Origin: Planococcus citri
Lineage: Eukaryota; Arthropoda; Insecta; Hemiptera; Pseudococcidae
DNA: 64,000 nt
Reading direction: 5' to 3'
Assembly: GCF_950023065.1 (NCBI RefSeq)
Contig: NC_088677.1
Span: forward strand, 22,217,230 to 22,281,229
Below the pieces are notes generated by a model, which had not been told where the DNA came from, did not search any database, and saw nothing but the letters and a program-made list of their open reading frames with translations. This document shows positions 49,724 to 60,200 of the stretch, one piece after another; positions within the stretch are counted from its first letter, which is position 1; each line of letters opens with the position of its first letter. Both the position numbers and the translations under genes were made by a program.

Positions 49724-50093
49724 ATGCCAGTCCATACGATGAAAGCTTCAAGAAATGATCCAGACAACACTGACAACAGTAAATTAACTGAAGACGTTAT
49801 TATTCGAGAATCCATTTCCATGTATCATGTAGGTCGAAGCCAGTCCAAATTTGAGAAAATAAGAACATCAGAGGGTATAAAACCTGAATGTGACATTAAA
49901 ATATGTTTCGATTTTACAGAAAGATAACCAAGCATGTCAGAATTTCCAGAAAGAAGCGATGAAAAATATTGATCGATTGAAGCGAGAAAATGAAATGCTG
50001 AAAAAAAGAAATCAACGACTTGACAGTGTACTGAAAATTTTACATTTAATTGCTGGAGTAGATCGCAAATCGGATTCGGAATCGCAAACATGA
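49724..50093 (+). CDS. Small coiled-coil protein, unknown function
   Basis: Best model: exon 49724-49828, then intron 49829-49919 (donor cat|gtaggt, acceptor ttttacag, phase 0), then exon 49920-50093, giving 92 aa. The N-terminal third is polar with Asn/Asp/Thr. The second exon encodes a strong leucine-zipper-like coiled coil ('IDRLKRENEMLKKRNQRLDS') and a hydrophobic 'VLKILHLIAGV' tail. Without splicing the first frame stops at 49927, just as the second frame opens, which supports an intron here. An alternative donor at 49875 is out of phase. I do not recognise the family. An attaaa lies at 50120. The gene is framed by a 25 bp inverted pair, so a mobile origin is possible. Confidence 0.55.
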
Positions 50094-50582
50094 TTGTAGA
50101 TGGTTAAAGAAAGATAAAAATTAAAATGATCCAAAAGTACTGTATATTTCTTAGTTCTTACACAAACTGCAATATTGAAAAGATTAGTCAAGAATTGAGA
50201 TCAATTGTCCTCATTTCCTTCAATCATTCTTCAGTATCAGTAAAATGAGTAAATTAAAAACTCAATGAGTTGATCTTTTTTGGTATTCATTACTTTTTTG
50301 AGATTTTCTCCGAACTTTTGAGATTGATACTCTACAGTATTGTATATTCCTGTGACTTTTCATTTCATAACTGTAGGTAAAAATTAAAAAATTGTGATAA
50401 ATTTTCATTTCAATTATAGAAAAATCAAACAGATTGTTTTAATATTTTATTTATTATTTTTTGCACTAGCTGAACACTTTCCCATCACTCTTAACGTCTC
50501 AAGTTCAAGTTTGAACTTTTTAGATTATTTCAGTCAGAGTGAGGACAGAGTACTCAACAACTTGAAATGAATAAGGAAAGTC

Positions 50583-50607
50583 CAGGAACAAGATGGCGAA
50601 TGAGTAT
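50583..50607 (-). promoter_or_regulatory. Downstream member of the 25 bp inverted pair
   Basis: The segment is read caggaacaagatggcgaatg.. on the plus strand. It is the inverted partner of 49551-49575 and lies about 175 nt upstream of the AMMECR1 start, so it is in promoter position for that gene. One mismatch to its partner. Confidence 0.5.
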
Positions 50608-50645
50608 ATCTATGCGAGGTCACCTAACGGCTGACAAAGAGTCTG

Positions 50646-50653
50646 TGACGTCA
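50646..50653. promoter_or_regulatory. CRE-like palindrome upstream of AMMECR1
   Basis: tgacgtca, the full cAMP response element palindrome bound by CREB/ATF factors, lies 128 nt before the AMMECR1 start codon and next to the caagatggcg motif. Function is inferred from the motif and position only. Confidence 0.45.
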
Positions 50654-50780
50654 TAATTTGCCAGTTTGATAAGGAAAAACTTGGAATTTTGAGAATAAAG
50701 AACTAGTTTCGAAGAAAGAAATCGTCCGGAGCATTAAATTTGTTCAAAGTTGGTTAAATTTCGTAGTAAAAGTGTCCATC

Positions 50781-51767
50781 ATGAGTTCACCTTGCTGTGG
50801 AACTAAAAAGCAGAAGCTCAACAACACTACGAGTGTTTTATGCCACAGTATTTTGAACAACAAAGAAAATGGCAATGATACAGTGGCCAGCCATGAAATG
50901 TGTTTTTTCTGCTTCGATGTTCTTTATTCTCATCTACATAGCTTAGAACCACCGAAAAATCCCGACTTCAGTAACGATCCTTAGTAAGTAATGGATTTAA
51001 ACTTGTTTCCAATCTAGGCTAGCTCTCTTAGGCCAGAGAACTTTCTGTTACATAACAGATGTGTTGTTTTTGTTACGAATATCGTGTAATTTTTCAATAT
51101 AGTACGACGTATTTTCAACAGTCCTTTGTTCGTGACCTGGAAAATTGGCAAAGACAAACGTCTACGAGGATGTATTGGCACGTTTGGTGCGATCAACCTG
51201 CATAATGGGTTGAGGGAATACGCTGTTACGAGGTGAAATCCTGTATCCTTTTTATTTATTGCGATCGATGGAATGGTAGTATCTAAAATTCGACTTGTTT
51301 TTTTGTTCACAGCGCTTGTAACGATACTCGATTCAGTCCGATAACTACGGATGAATTATCAAAACTGCACGTATCTGTATCAATTTTGAGACATTTCGAA
51401 GATGGAGCTGACTATCGCGATTGGGAAGTCGGTGTACATGGTATAAGAATCGAATTCCATAACGAAAAAGGCCACAAACGTACTGCCACTTATTTACCCG
51501 AAGTCGCGTCCGAGCAAGGTAACCTATCCTATCGAACATACCGAGCGTATCATTATTATGTAGTCCACATCTCACACTATGAATTCGATTTCTATAGGTT
51601 GGGACCAAGTACAAACGATCGATTCTTTACTGAGAAAAGGCGGTTTCAAAGGTCCAGTCACTCCGGATATAAGAAGAAATATAAAACTAACTAGGTACCG
51701 GAGTGAGAAAGTCAGCGTTAGTTATCAAGACTACGTTGCGAATATGAAAACATCCAATAATTGCTAG
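50781..51767 (+). CDS. AMMECR1: AMMECR1 orthologue (form ending at the UAG)
   Basis: Exons 50781-50983, 51122-51232, 51313-51518 and 51598-51767 join in phase to 229 aa. The start follows the vertebrate N-terminus (MSSPCCGTKKQKL; human MAAGCCGVKKQKL). An upstream in-frame GTG is not needed. The AMMECR1 domain (about 40-223) is complete, with 'EMCFFCFDVLY', the family signature 'RLRGCIG' (81-87), 'DWEVGVHGIRIEF', 'ATYLPEVASEQGWDQVQTID' and 'IKLTRYRSEK'. The human gene lies in the deleted region of AMME syndrome. The protein is conserved from archaea to humans and nuclear in man, with unproven biochemical role. The variable N-terminal linker is much shorter than in mammals. The frame ends at UAG 51765-51767 in an unusual readthrough-type context with a long in-frame extension. 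Confidence 0.93.
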
Positions 51768-51799
51768 CAACTACTCAGGGGCTACGAAAAAAGCCCCTG
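51765..51799 (+). promoter_or_regulatory. Putative stop-codon readthrough signal (UAG CAA CUA plus hairpin)
   Basis: The stop is tag caa cta, which fits the UAG-CAR-YYA readthrough context first defined in tobacco mosaic virus. After an 8 nt spacer counted from the stop, caggggct (51776-51783) pairs perfectly with agcccctg (51792-51799) around an 8 nt A-rich loop. Leaky terminators often combine such a 3' context with a nearby stem-loop. All parts are seen directly; the function is inferred. Confidence 0.75.
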
Positions 51800-52172
51800 C
51801 GTGTATCCAAGCTACACTAACGATTCTACCGTAATTCCCATACAACGTTCTTCGTATTCGTATCCGTCTCAGCATCATCAGCATCATCATGTGCCTTCGT
51901 CGTATATGTACAATAACTCCAACGTCAGCTTGTACCAGCCAACTTTGGTTGTACCTCCGCCACCGTCAGCTAGATTTACATATTCGCACGTTTTGAGTAC
52001 ACCTTCATCGTCGTATTCGATGTACCCTTCGTATCAACCTCAGCAACCTCATTCGATTAATCCTAATGGATTCCATCGGGCCCCGTTCTCGTATAATCCG
52101 CCTATGGCCGGAATGCCCTTCTTTAACGATTACCCTGATAACATGATGTACTCTGTAGGAAAACGTAAATGA
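51768..52172 (+). CDS. AMMECR1: In-frame AMMECR1 C-terminal extension after the UAG
   Basis: Immediately after the UAG the same frame stays open for 134 codons before a TGA. The translation looks like real protein: a short hairpin-encoded segment, then a low-complexity tail rich in Tyr, Ser, Pro, His, Gln and Asn ('SYSYPSQHHQHHHVPSSYMY', 'VVPPPPSARFTYSHV', 'SSSYSMYPSYQPQQPH') and a basic end 'SVGKRK'. Readthrough would give 364 aa. The sequence is less AT-rich than the 3' region after 52172. No splice donor/acceptor pair bypasses the UAG without breaking the conserved domain or the frame. A sequencing error or a strain-specific nonsense change would be the alternative. Confidence 0.7.
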   Translation, partial: QLLRGYEKSPCVYPSYTNDSTVIPIQRSSYSYPSQHHQHHHVPSSYMYNNSNVSLYQPTLVVPPPPSARFTYSHVLSTPSSSYSMYPSYQPQQPHSINPNGFHRAPFSYNPPMAGMPFFNDYPDNMMYSVGKRK

Positions 52173-52594
52173 CCTGGTGTTATAATTTGTACCGTGTATT
52201 TCTCGTATCGTTGTATTTTATTCGGTTCTGTATGTTTACAAATCGTATTCGATACCATTGTCTCGTCTATTCTACATTATGTACAGTATTTTAAATGATA
52301 TTTTTTATCGTCTCGAACCGATCATGTGTTCAGGATTGCATCCGCTGCATACTGTGACGACTCCGTTTCTCGTTTAGGTTGTACATAAGTGTATTATTTT
52401 TATTCTATTTCGTCTCCTTCAAATTTATTATAACAGATCTTTTATGCTTAGTTACGATCAGTGGGTTTAAAAAGAAATCATGTTTAGGCTTTGGTCCGAG
52501 TCGAGTGTATTTGTAATTTGTATGCATGTAGGCTTTAACGTATGTAAATCTCCCAATTGTATTTTTAGCATTTTTTTAATTCGCCTTATATGTA
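52173..52594 (+). other. AMMECR1 3' untranslated region (probable)
   Basis: T-rich sequence follows the second stop. No canonical aataaa is visible before the transposon at 52595, so the transcript end is not fixed. The transcript may continue into or past the element. Confidence 0.4.
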
Positions 52595-53977
52595 CAGTAT
52601 GGCACAAAAGTAATGCTCGGTGGCTTTTATTTCTATGCCCATGCACAGGGTGTCCACAAATTGAAAACCCGGTTTGGTCAAAAAATTCTAACTGGTTTTT
52701 ATTAGGCCAATGTGTTCTACACACTAAGGCGACAAAAACGTGATATGAATTTTTTGAAACCGGTTCATCAATTTGCAACCAGTTATACCAATTATCAAAA
52801 ATTACCAAAAGAATGAAGATAGCGAAAAAAGTTTGAAACATAAGTTGTAGAACGTGCAGTGTGAAAAATTGAACTAATTTTTGCTGATCAGATTTTAAAA
52901 TTAGTTCATTAATTTGCGGAAAGCCTTCGAAAGATACCTGGTTGCAAATTAATTAGCCATTTACAAAATCTGATCAACAAAAATAGTTCAATTTTTTACG
53001 CTCTACAACTTTTGATTCAAGCTTTTTTTTCTATCTCCAACTTTTTAGTTGATTGTCCAGAACTGGTTTCTAAATGCGAACCAATGAACCGGTTTCAAAG
53101 TGTGATTGAACAGAATTGTGTAATTTTTCATGCCCTGCAACTTTTGTTTCAAGCTTTTTTCTCGATATCCAAGTTTTAGGTCATTTTTGATAACTGGTTG
53201 CAAATTAATGAACCGGTTTCAAAATCTGATCAGCGAAAATGGTTCAATTCTTCACGCTCTACAATTTTTGTTTCAAGCTTTTTTCTCTATTTCCAACTTT
53301 TTAGTTGATTGTCAAAAACTGGTTGCTAAATGCGAACCAATGAACCGGTTTCAAAATGTGATTGAACAGAATTGTGTAATTTTCCACGCCCTACAACTTT
53401 TGTTTCAAGTTTTTTTCTCGATGTCCAATTTTTATGTAATTTTTGTTTGATAACTGGTTGAAAATTATTAAACTGGTTTTAAAATCTGATCAGCGAAAAT
53501 GGTTCAATTTTTCACGCTCTACAAATTTGTTCCAAGCTTTTCTCTCCATCTTCAATTTTCAGGTGACTGTCAAAAACTGGTTGCTAAATCCGAACCAACG
53601 AACCGGTTTCAAAATGTGATTGAACAGAATTGTGTAATTTTTCACGCTCTATAACTTTTGTTTCAAGCTTTTTTCTGTATCTACAATTTTTGGGTACTTT
53701 TTGTTAAATGGTTGCAAATTAATGAACCGGTTTCAAAAAATTCATATCACGTTTTTGTCGCCTTAGTGTTTAGAATACTTTGCGCCAATAATAACCAGTT
53801 TGAATTTTTTCACCAAACCGGTTTTTCAATTTATGGACACCCTGTGCATGGGCCTGAAATTTTCAAGGTCGGTTTTGAAAGTCCTTATTTTTCCCTACTC
53901 AACGCCGCTTCATTCATTTCGCTAGCTCTTTCCACTTAGAAATGAAAGCCACCGAGCACTACTTTTGTGTCATACTG
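52595..53977. mobile_element. 1.4 kb Tc1/mariner-type foldback element
   Basis: The ends are cagtatggcacaaaagtaat and its near reverse complement (..acttttgtgtcatactg), bordered by TA on both sides, the Tc1/mariner target. The arms stay similar for about 240 bp inward ('gtgctcggtggctttcatttct', 'gggtgtccacaaattgaaaa'). The core is a tandem array of roughly 125 bp half-units containing 'gaaccggtttcaaaa' and 'caacttttgtttcaagcttttt'. No transposase is visible. Confidence 0.82.
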
Positions 53978-56900
53978 TATTTTATCAGTGTTGGGTTTTT
54001 TTTCTTTTTATATTATTTCAGTGTCTTCCTCCGAAGATTTTTTTTTTCGTCGCTTGTAATTAATATTTCATATTTTTCTTCTGCAGATGTTACTTGGGAT
54101 TTTATTCTTTTTAAATCCACGCTCGCACAGACGTGTATTTTCCACTAATAACTGATTCCAAACCCGACTGTGGTTATCGAAAGCAAACCGCCATCGTTCG
54201 GTTTTATTGTACGAGGTGTTTCTGTGATGAAATATGAACGAACAACGAAAGTACAATTAGAAAAATTAACGAGCTTAATATCTTAACATGTTTTATCCAG
54301 TTTATTGTGATCAAGTTAATTTTATAATCCGGGCGATGAAACGATTTCTGATTATTTTATCAATATCAATGTTATTGTGTTGTTTAGATTTTCAAAAGGT
54401 GATATTTGATATAATATATTTTGTGGAGAAATTTTACAAAGACAAAAAAAAAAAGGTTGCACATTTTTTGTTTTTCTTTTGAAAATGAGTCCCCCAGTCT
54501 ATCGTTTATGTAATTAATTTACGAGTATGTATTATTCGTGTTGAGAAATTGGTACATAATTTCTACTAAGTATGCATATTTACCTACTTATTCTTTTTTT
54601 TTTTTTTTTGTTTATGTATATTCTCGCTTTATAATATGTAAAAAGACGAATGAATTAGCTGAGAAAGTATCGAATTTTTCGCACAGTTATGATCTCAAAA
54701 AAAATATCACTTGGAGACCGGAAGACTACCTATTTCAAGTAAACGAACGTATTATAAGGGCGATCAAAGTACTTAAAACGCGCTGATAAATTGCTCACAC
54801 CATTACGGTTCGACGAAATAATTTTTTTAACATCACTGCCAAATTTGGAACTTGAAAAAAAGTATGTACTTAAAAAAATGACGACCTAATGATTCGATCA
54901 ATTCATAATAGGCTAAACAATAGGTTTGTATTTGTGTAAAATTAAACGATATAATTGTCGACGTCAATTAGATGTATAGTAATCAGATAGTACATAAATA
55001 TAGGTACTTACAATATGTGATGGAAAACAGTCCTAATTCAGCGTTGTCATTGAAAAAAAAAATCGCTATCGTTTAATTGTTTTTAACCTTTTGTTTATTA
55101 ATGTCTGTTAATTTTATTAAATATATGTACGATTTGCTCTCAGAGATGATATTTGATTCTATGAATGAGATTTTATTCGGTCGTCTCAGGTAAATATTAT
55201 TCGATTTGAGCAAACCTGACCAGAGATCGAATTTTATCGAATCCGGAAAATGTTGAGATCTGATTTAATCTGATCATTGATGAACATTTGTTGAGCACTT
55301 TTGAAGAATCTTAAGCTCAAAATTGGATGGGTTAACATTTCAAAAGGAATTCCAAGTAATTTAACAAAAATTGTTTTTGAGCCCTTTCGAAAATTTTTGA
55401 ATCCAAAATTGCATCATGATTTTATAGGATAAATTTGAAAAGTATATGACATTTGATTTGTCAAAAAGGGTTTAAAATTTTACTAGAAATTCGAATATTT
55501 TGATGAAAAATAATTTTTGAGGAATTTTTAAGCCTCAAAATTGGCTCATGAATCACGATTTTCGAAATTAAAAAAAAAAGGCGACACAATCATGTGACTC
55601 GTCAAAATGAGTAAGTATAGGTACACATTTTGCGAGAAATTCAAATGTTTCGACGAATATGCATTTTCAACATTGTTGAAGAATTTCTAAGCTTCGAAAT
55701 TAGGTCATCATTTATAGAAATTTTGAAAAATGTGACACACGTGACTTATCAAAATAAAATTATGATATTGCAAGAAATTCAAAAAGTCCAAAAATTGGGT
55801 CGTGATTTTCAGTATTTTGAAACGTTTCATCTAAAATATCGAAATGGGCTAAAATTTTGAAATAAAAAAAATTTTAGCATTTTTTTTTTTTAGCACTTTC
55901 CAAGGATTTTTAACCCTGAATTTAGATGAATTTTCTGTGTAGTTATGATAATTCTAAAAATCAGCTCCCTTCAATTCGTTAAAAAAAAAAATTCAAAAAA
56001 TTCTGAACTTCTGATATAATTTTCTGATTTTTTTCGCAAAATTTTAACCTATTAATCTGATAAGTTGCATGACATTTTTCAAAACATTTCGAAAATTATA
56101 GGTAAGTCAGTTTTCGGCTCAAAAATTGACCAAAAATAATTTTTGTTGAATTATTTGAATTTCTTGCGAAATTTTAATCTATTTTGATAGGTCGCAAGGT
56201 CACTTTTGAATAATTCTGAAACAATTCATTTTTTGCTTAAAATTGGAGAGGGACATGATTTCAAAATTTGACTGTGCTCTGTTATGCGACTTGTTTTTCT
56301 CGAAATGTGGTTCAAATGGGTGGGGGGTGGAATGAAACGCAGAATATAAGCACGATTTCTATTTCAGTTCTAAAATTCAAATCAGACAACTCAAAAATTC
56401 AATCAAACGAAAATCTAGTAAGTATAAAACGAACATAAACAATTTCAATTTTTCGAAGTCAGCGAGAAATTTTCATGTACTTTGAATTCAACAGATTAAA
56501 ATCAAAAATTTTTGTTTTGAGGTCAAAGTAAAAATCGTAGTAATTTTTCAATTCCAATGCAAAATTTCAATACATTGTAACAGGTTACGAAATAATTTTT
56601 GTCTAAATGGAGAAAAAGCACCAAAAAATTTCAATTTTTTGAATCTAAAATTTCTAGTTTTAGACCCAACGTATAAATTGACATCGACACCATCCTCGTT
56701 CAGAAAGCTAAATTAGATGAGTCAAGTAATCAAAATTTCACAAGGTTGAAAAAAATTTGAAATTCAATAATTTTTGAAATTGTAAATTTGATAAGTTCAA
56801 ATACAAATTCTAAATTTTTTCAAAGAATGAGTATGAGGATTGATGAAGTTATTATAAAATATAAATATGCAAAGTTTGTTTCAAAATTCAAGCTCAACAA

Positions 56901-57218
56901 ATGTTCAAAATTGAACAAATAATCAATTTTCACAAAAATCGTTCAAAAATTGGTGTTTCTTCAAAAACTATAAAAATTGTTACACAAAAAAAAATACAAA
57001 ATACAACAAAATCTATTCAGGAATACTTTACATCCTTACTTATAGAACACCATATTACACAATGAGACAGTTTTTTGAACAGAGAGAGAGAAAGAGAGAA
57101 AAAAACCACTACTTAAAATAACGATAATTACACTAGATAAATAAAAACTCAATTAAATAATGGAAGATGAATTGAAACATAGGTAGGTAGAAAAATATCA
57201 CTTTGTTTACATTTTTAT
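53978..57218. other. Gene-free AT-rich stretch
   Basis: No supportable gene was seen. A protein-like frame near 54700-54785 ('ITWRPEDYLFQVNERIIRAI') is too short and has no ATG context that I trust. 55370-56290 is a decayed tandem repeat. 57082-57107 is purine-rich with (ga)n. Confidence 0.5.
55370..56290 (+). repeat. Degenerate tandem repeat, unit about 150-170 bp
   Basis: Recurring order of words: 'gtgac(t)(c/t)(a/g)tcaaaa', 'gcgagaaattcaaa', 'ttttgatga/aacattgttgaagaatttttaagc' and 'caaaattgggtcatgattttc'. Around three to five diverged units are present. A related fragment occurs near 45110-45200. Confidence 0.6.
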
Positions 57219-60200
57219 TTAGTAATTCAACGGGTTAAGTTGCACGATACCTTCATTCTGGGTAACATTTTTGGACAGAAGACCGAGCTTCTTGAAACTA
57301 TCCTTCTTCTCGGAACTCAATGCATCGGCCAAGTTTTGCTTTACTCTTTGAGCAGCCTAAAAAAAATGAAATCATTAATTACCTAAAATCATTTCACGAG
57401 ACTAAAATAATCTAAAATGTAGGTAATTTTAAACTGTATAATACCTCGTAAGTCCATAATTGGGCGATCAGTAATTCGTGGTCAGCGGAGGGTAAATTTT
57501 GTTTAAGAGATTTGCTAACTCGAGAAAGCACCACTGCAGTTGTATACGTGTCAATGGTAGCGTTGGCGATTCTATTCAAGATGAATTGTTCGTCGATGAT
57601 GGATTTGCCATATTTTATTAATACTTTTTCGACAGTTTGACCGAAATCTACGATCATCTGTAAAGTACAACGTTGGTTAGATAGATCAAAAAATATACAT
57701 AGAAATAATTTTAGAGAAGGCTAAACGTTACTTTAGATAATAAAGCAGCTTCGGGGCTCAGTTTGCTATGCACGAGATGGGCGGTTTGAGGGCCGGAATC
57801 TAAACCAACGGTTCGTACAGCTCGTTTGCTCACTTCGCCGAGTATCAAGCTTAAATTAGCGGCTGGGTTTTTGAAAGCTCTTTGCAACTCTTTCAAATGG
57901 CCGCCAGCGTATTGAATACCGGTCAAGGCGATGAACAGTCTTAAAATATCGTTTGTGCCTTCGAAGATTCGGAATATTCTCAAATCACGCATGATTTTCT
58001 CCAAACCGCAGTCTTTCATGAAACCCATACCGCCCAAGATTTGGATACCTTCGTCAGTTACGAACCAGGCGGCTTCGGAGGCGAATACCTGCGAGTGAAG
58101 AAAAACGTATTAGAAAATAGTTTAGATGCTGGTCATCAAATTCAACGAAATCTAGATCGAATTGACATAGAATGACCGAAGCTATTTACTTTTGATATAG
58201 CAGCTTCGATATGGTAATCGCTCGATCCGGCATCCATGTTACCGCTGACCATGAAAGCTAAACTTTCCGTGACGTAATGTACCATCGCCATTCGGGCTAA
58301 TTTTTCTTGAATGGCACCGAATTCGTTGATTATTTTACCGAACTGTTTTCTCGTATTGGCGTGTTCGACAGCTTTTTTCGTTACCACTCTCATCGTACCC
58401 GATAATCCGGCAGCCATACCGAATCTACCGTTGTTCAAGATGTTCATAGCGACCTAAAATAAAAAAATAAAATTTCAATTAAGTATTATTCCATAACAAA
58501 TCAGTAACATTTTGAGAGTTCGAAGCCCCTGATTTTGTTGACAATTTTTTTTTTGCAGATTCCTTATAATTAGGGAAGAGGGAAAATCGTCATCATTGGC
58601 CCTATAACTCAACTTTGGGCATTGGGGGAGGGGGGTTGCTTTTTCGGTAGTTGAAATATCTCGTCAAAATGTCAAACCCCCAAAATTTCCTGAAAATTAT
58701 GATTGATTAGGTTTTCGTGAAAGCGCTGAATACGAATATCAACTCATTTCTGCAAATTCAACCCCTTCCACCCCCTTCCACCCTAACCGAATTTCCTGAA
58801 AATCAAAAAATCGTGTGACATATGGTTTATTAGGTTCTCGAGTGCGCTGAATACGAATATCAGCTCATTTTTTAGATTCGCCCCCTTCAACGCCCCCTTC
58901 CCTCACCCCTCTTCGAATTTCCAGAAAATCAAAAAAATCATGTGACATATAGTTTATTAGGTTCTCGAGAGCGCTGAATACGAATATCCGCTTATTTTTT
59001 TGATTCGACTCCTCCAAACCCCCCCCCCCCCCTTCACATCCAAAATTTCTTGAAAATCAAAAAAATCGTGCGACATATGGTTTATTACGTTCTTGAGTGC
59101 GCTGAATACGAATATCAGCTCATTTTTTTTGATTCGCCCCCTCCAATGCCTCCCCCACCAAAATTACCTGAAAATCAAAAAAGATCTCAAGTCACATGGT
59201 TTCTGAGGTTTTCAGATGTAGTGATCACGTTGAAAGAATTAATTTTCAATAATCCAACTCTTCCTTCAATTCGAAATTGTTTGAGTGGAATTTTCTGTGA
59301 TTTTTTTTTACCACCGAAAATACAACTTTTTTCGCTCTATAGATTGTTGTATGGGCCAGATCCGGCTCATTTTTGGAATATTTGTTCGTGAAGTTCCAAC
59401 ATACCTACTCGCATGTTAAAAATGAGCCAGATTCGACCCAAATAACCCTCTTCAGACTAAAAAGAGTTGAATTTTCTACGCTAAAAATTAGAAAAATCAC
59501 TGTAGAACGTATTCTTTTAAACCAATTCCGCTGAAATTTCAGGTATGACCACAAAACCTCCCCTTCTTCATACTCCTTTGAAAATTAAATTTTTTGAAGA
59601 AAAAAACAGATCATAAAAAATGCGTTTTCAACATGATCAGTTCACTTAAAAACCTAATAAATCCTATGACATGAGATTTTTTCAATTTTTAGGTTGAGGG
59701 GGGGGGGGCAAAGAGGGCATTAGGGTGGTCGAATCAAAAAAATAAGTTTATATTCGTATTCAGCACTCTCGAAAATGTATGAAACGATATGTCACACAAT
59801 ATTTTTATATATTTTTCCATTTTGACTAAAATTTCGGGGCATTGTAGCCCCCCCTCCTCGCCATCTCCATGTTTTAAGATTCCTATCACGAAAAGCACAC
59901 AATTATAAATATTATAAAAATGTAGACTTTTTTGATTTTTAAAAAAATTTTCATTACAGCTGCGAAATTTGGCAGAGCTTTTTAAAATTGAGCTTTCAAA
60001 AACAGCTCGACTTTGAAATTTTAAATTTTTGGGAAATAATTTTGAAGTTATTCTCGAAAGGTTGCAAGCAGATTTTCCGCAAAATACAGTAATATCGAGC
60101 AATTAGACTTCAAAATAACCGAAAACAAAACAACCCCTTCTCCCACCCACTCTAAATGAAGTTGGGATCCAATGACAGTACCCGTACTTATTTTTTTCAA

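Noticed and set aside
51709..51780. A hidden intron that would remove the AMMECR1 UAG
   Set aside because: The tag could itself serve as an acceptor, and a 'gtcagc' donor exists at 51709, but this would delete the conserved SYQDY end of the domain. Donors further downstream leave introns under 50 nt or shift the frame.
59050..59391. 113-codon plus-strand frame in ACADVL intron 6
   Set aside because: It lies in a tandem repeat with C runs inside the intron of a solid gene.
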